Shown here: in pieces, positions 7,389 to 7,868 of the stretch
Position numbering within the stretch: the stretch's first letter is position 1
How the letters are laid out: each line of letters begins with the position of its first letter
DNA from: Candidatus Delongbacteria bacterium
GTDB lineage: Bacteria > UBA4055
Direction: 5' to 3'
DNA: 7,868 bases
NCBI GenBank assembly: GCA_003477045.1
Contig: DMTS01000046.1
Coordinates: forward strand, 1-7,868
Translations under genes and position numbers: made by a program
The notes under the pieces: model-generated
What the model was told of the DNA's origin: nothing
Database searches by the model: none
The model's input: only the letters and a program-made list of their open reading frames with translations

Positions 7389-7418
7389 TTCATACCAGGC
7401 AGAACTGCATTTTGTCAA
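7389..7418 (-). promoter_or_regulatory. Possible promoter in front of pgpH
   Basis: Just past the terminator lies a perfect TTGACA (7413-7418), an 18-nt spacer and TATGAA (7389-7394), preceded by TG one base upstream (extended -10, TGGTATGAA). A promoter is expected here because the terminator would isolate the following operon. However, the predicted transcript start (about 7382) would fall 6 nt inside the pgpH reading frame, after its ATG. Either the match is chance, the coding start lies elsewhere, or the real promoter is different. Confidence 0.35.
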
Positions 7419-7429
7419 AGTGACCAGAT

Positions 7430-7458
7430 AAAAAAGGCGCATATTGGTCTACGCGCCT
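7430..7458 (-). terminator. Rho-independent terminator after the LysM gene
   Basis: On the minus strand, AGGCGCGTA and TATGCGCCT form a 9-bp stem (one G-T wobble, GC-rich base) around a 6-nt loop GACCAA, followed at once by a run of T (the last stem T plus five more). It lies 67 nt after the stop of the LysM gene. It separates that gene from the pgpH-to-thiamine-diphosphokinase operon. Confidence 0.86.
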
Positions 7459-7525
7459 GATCATCTTAAGACATATTAATACCGCATCGTAAAATTACCT
7501 TTATTATTCTTCCTCTTAAGTAAAA

Positions 7526-7868
7526 TTATCTCGGTATAGTAAATTCCTGTTCCGGATAAATAAGATCGGCTTCTTTCTGACCTTCTTTAAGAACGGCACT
7601 GTATTTTCTCTGCCATGAGCTGATGGTTTCTTTATTTGCTTTGTAAATATCAGTCCATTTGAAAGGATCATCGTAGATATCTTTTTTCCCCGATATTTTC
7701 CAAAGACTGTCACCTCTTTTTACTACATAAGAAGTAACATATGGAACCACAATGGAGCTTCTTATAGATTTTATTTTCTGGTCGATCCTTTCGGTTTTGT
7801 TCACGAATTCCGTTAATGCGGCCCTTTTGTCTGCTTTGAGCGCATCAAGTTCAGTTTGAAACTGGTCA
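7526..7868 (-). CDS. Coiled-coil protein with C-terminal LysM domain, C-terminal part
   Basis: Only the last 113 codons are in the window; the frame stays open to the right edge, so the true start is outside (a GTG at 7804 is internal). The first 38 visible residues are charged and heptad-like (Leu/Ile/Phe spaced among Lys, Asp and Glu), consistent with a coiled coil. A LysM domain follows: YVVKRGDSLWKIS (47-59), then IYDDPFKWTDIYKAN (64-78), and it ends with DLIYPEQEFTIPR (101-113), which closes the protein. LysM binds N-acetylglucosamine-containing glycans such as peptidoglycan, so the product is probably exported and attached to the cell wall; the signal peptide would be off the window. 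About 18 residues (83-100, including SSWQRKY) stand where related LysM domains have three or four. The gene has its own terminator. No specific function can be named. Confidence 0.82.
   Translation of the reverse strand, partial: DQFQTELDALKADKRAALTEFVNKTERIDQKIKSIRSSIVVPYVTSYVVKRGDSLWKISGKKDIYDDPFKWTDIYKANKETISSWQRKYSAVLKEGQKEADLIYPEQEFTIPR

Noticed and set aside
7389..7442. 18-codon N-terminal extension of PgpH from ATG 7442
   Set aside because: The ATG is inside the terminator hairpin, and the added residues do not resemble the family's short N-terminus before the first membrane helix.
7391..7464. Small minus-strand open frame from ATG 7464 to a TGA at 7392-7390, just before pgpH, as a possible leader peptide
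   Set aside because: It reads straight through the terminator stem and T-run, has no ribosome site, and its peptide has no attenuator-like residue repeats.

Overview
The window looks like a bacterial chromosome segment that is AT-rich by eye, with every real gene on the minus strand. The organism is probably in or near the FCB (Fibrobacteres-Chlorobi-Bacteroidetes) group. The evidence is the YbeY protein, whose TDIITFDY stretch and HGMLHLTGYDD metal motif (Asp instead of the third His) match what I recall of Bacteroidetes/Chlorobi-type YbeY. The trigger factor also has a decayed isomerase domain. Strong Shine-Dalgarno sequences (AAAGGAG, GAGGAG, CGGAG) before several genes argue against a typical Bacteroidetes genome. 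This placement is an inference of moderate to low confidence.

Layout, in the direction of transcription (high to low coordinates). (1) The 3' end of a coiled-coil plus LysM protein enters from the right edge and stops at 7526. (2) A 137-bp gap follows, holding a convincing Rho-independent terminator (7430-7458) and a promoter-like sequence (7389-7418). (3) A tightly packed run of seven genes follows: pgpH-type 7TM-HD cyclic-di-AMP phosphodiesterase, ybeY, a CNNM/CorC-type transporter, tig, clpP, clpX and a thiamine diphosphokinase that runs off the left edge. Gaps in this run are +19 bp or less, and two junctions overlap (14 nt at pgpH/ybeY, 1 nt at corC/tig), so it is very probably one operon.

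The operon joins two conserved blocks: a membrane signalling/rRNA/ion block (PgpH-YbeY-CorC) and the chaperone-protease block (trigger factor-ClpP-ClpX). This links folding of new chains, their degradation, ribosome RNA maturation and second-messenger turnover in one transcript. No mobile elements, CRISPR arrays, tRNAs or rRNAs were seen. I see no wholly new system. The points most worth checking are a ClpP with Asn in place of the catalytic Asp (N172), a promoter/terminator/start-codon conflict in front of pgpH, an A8 run at the pgpH/ybeY overlap where loss of one A would fuse the two proteins, and an unusually long loop inside the LysM domain.
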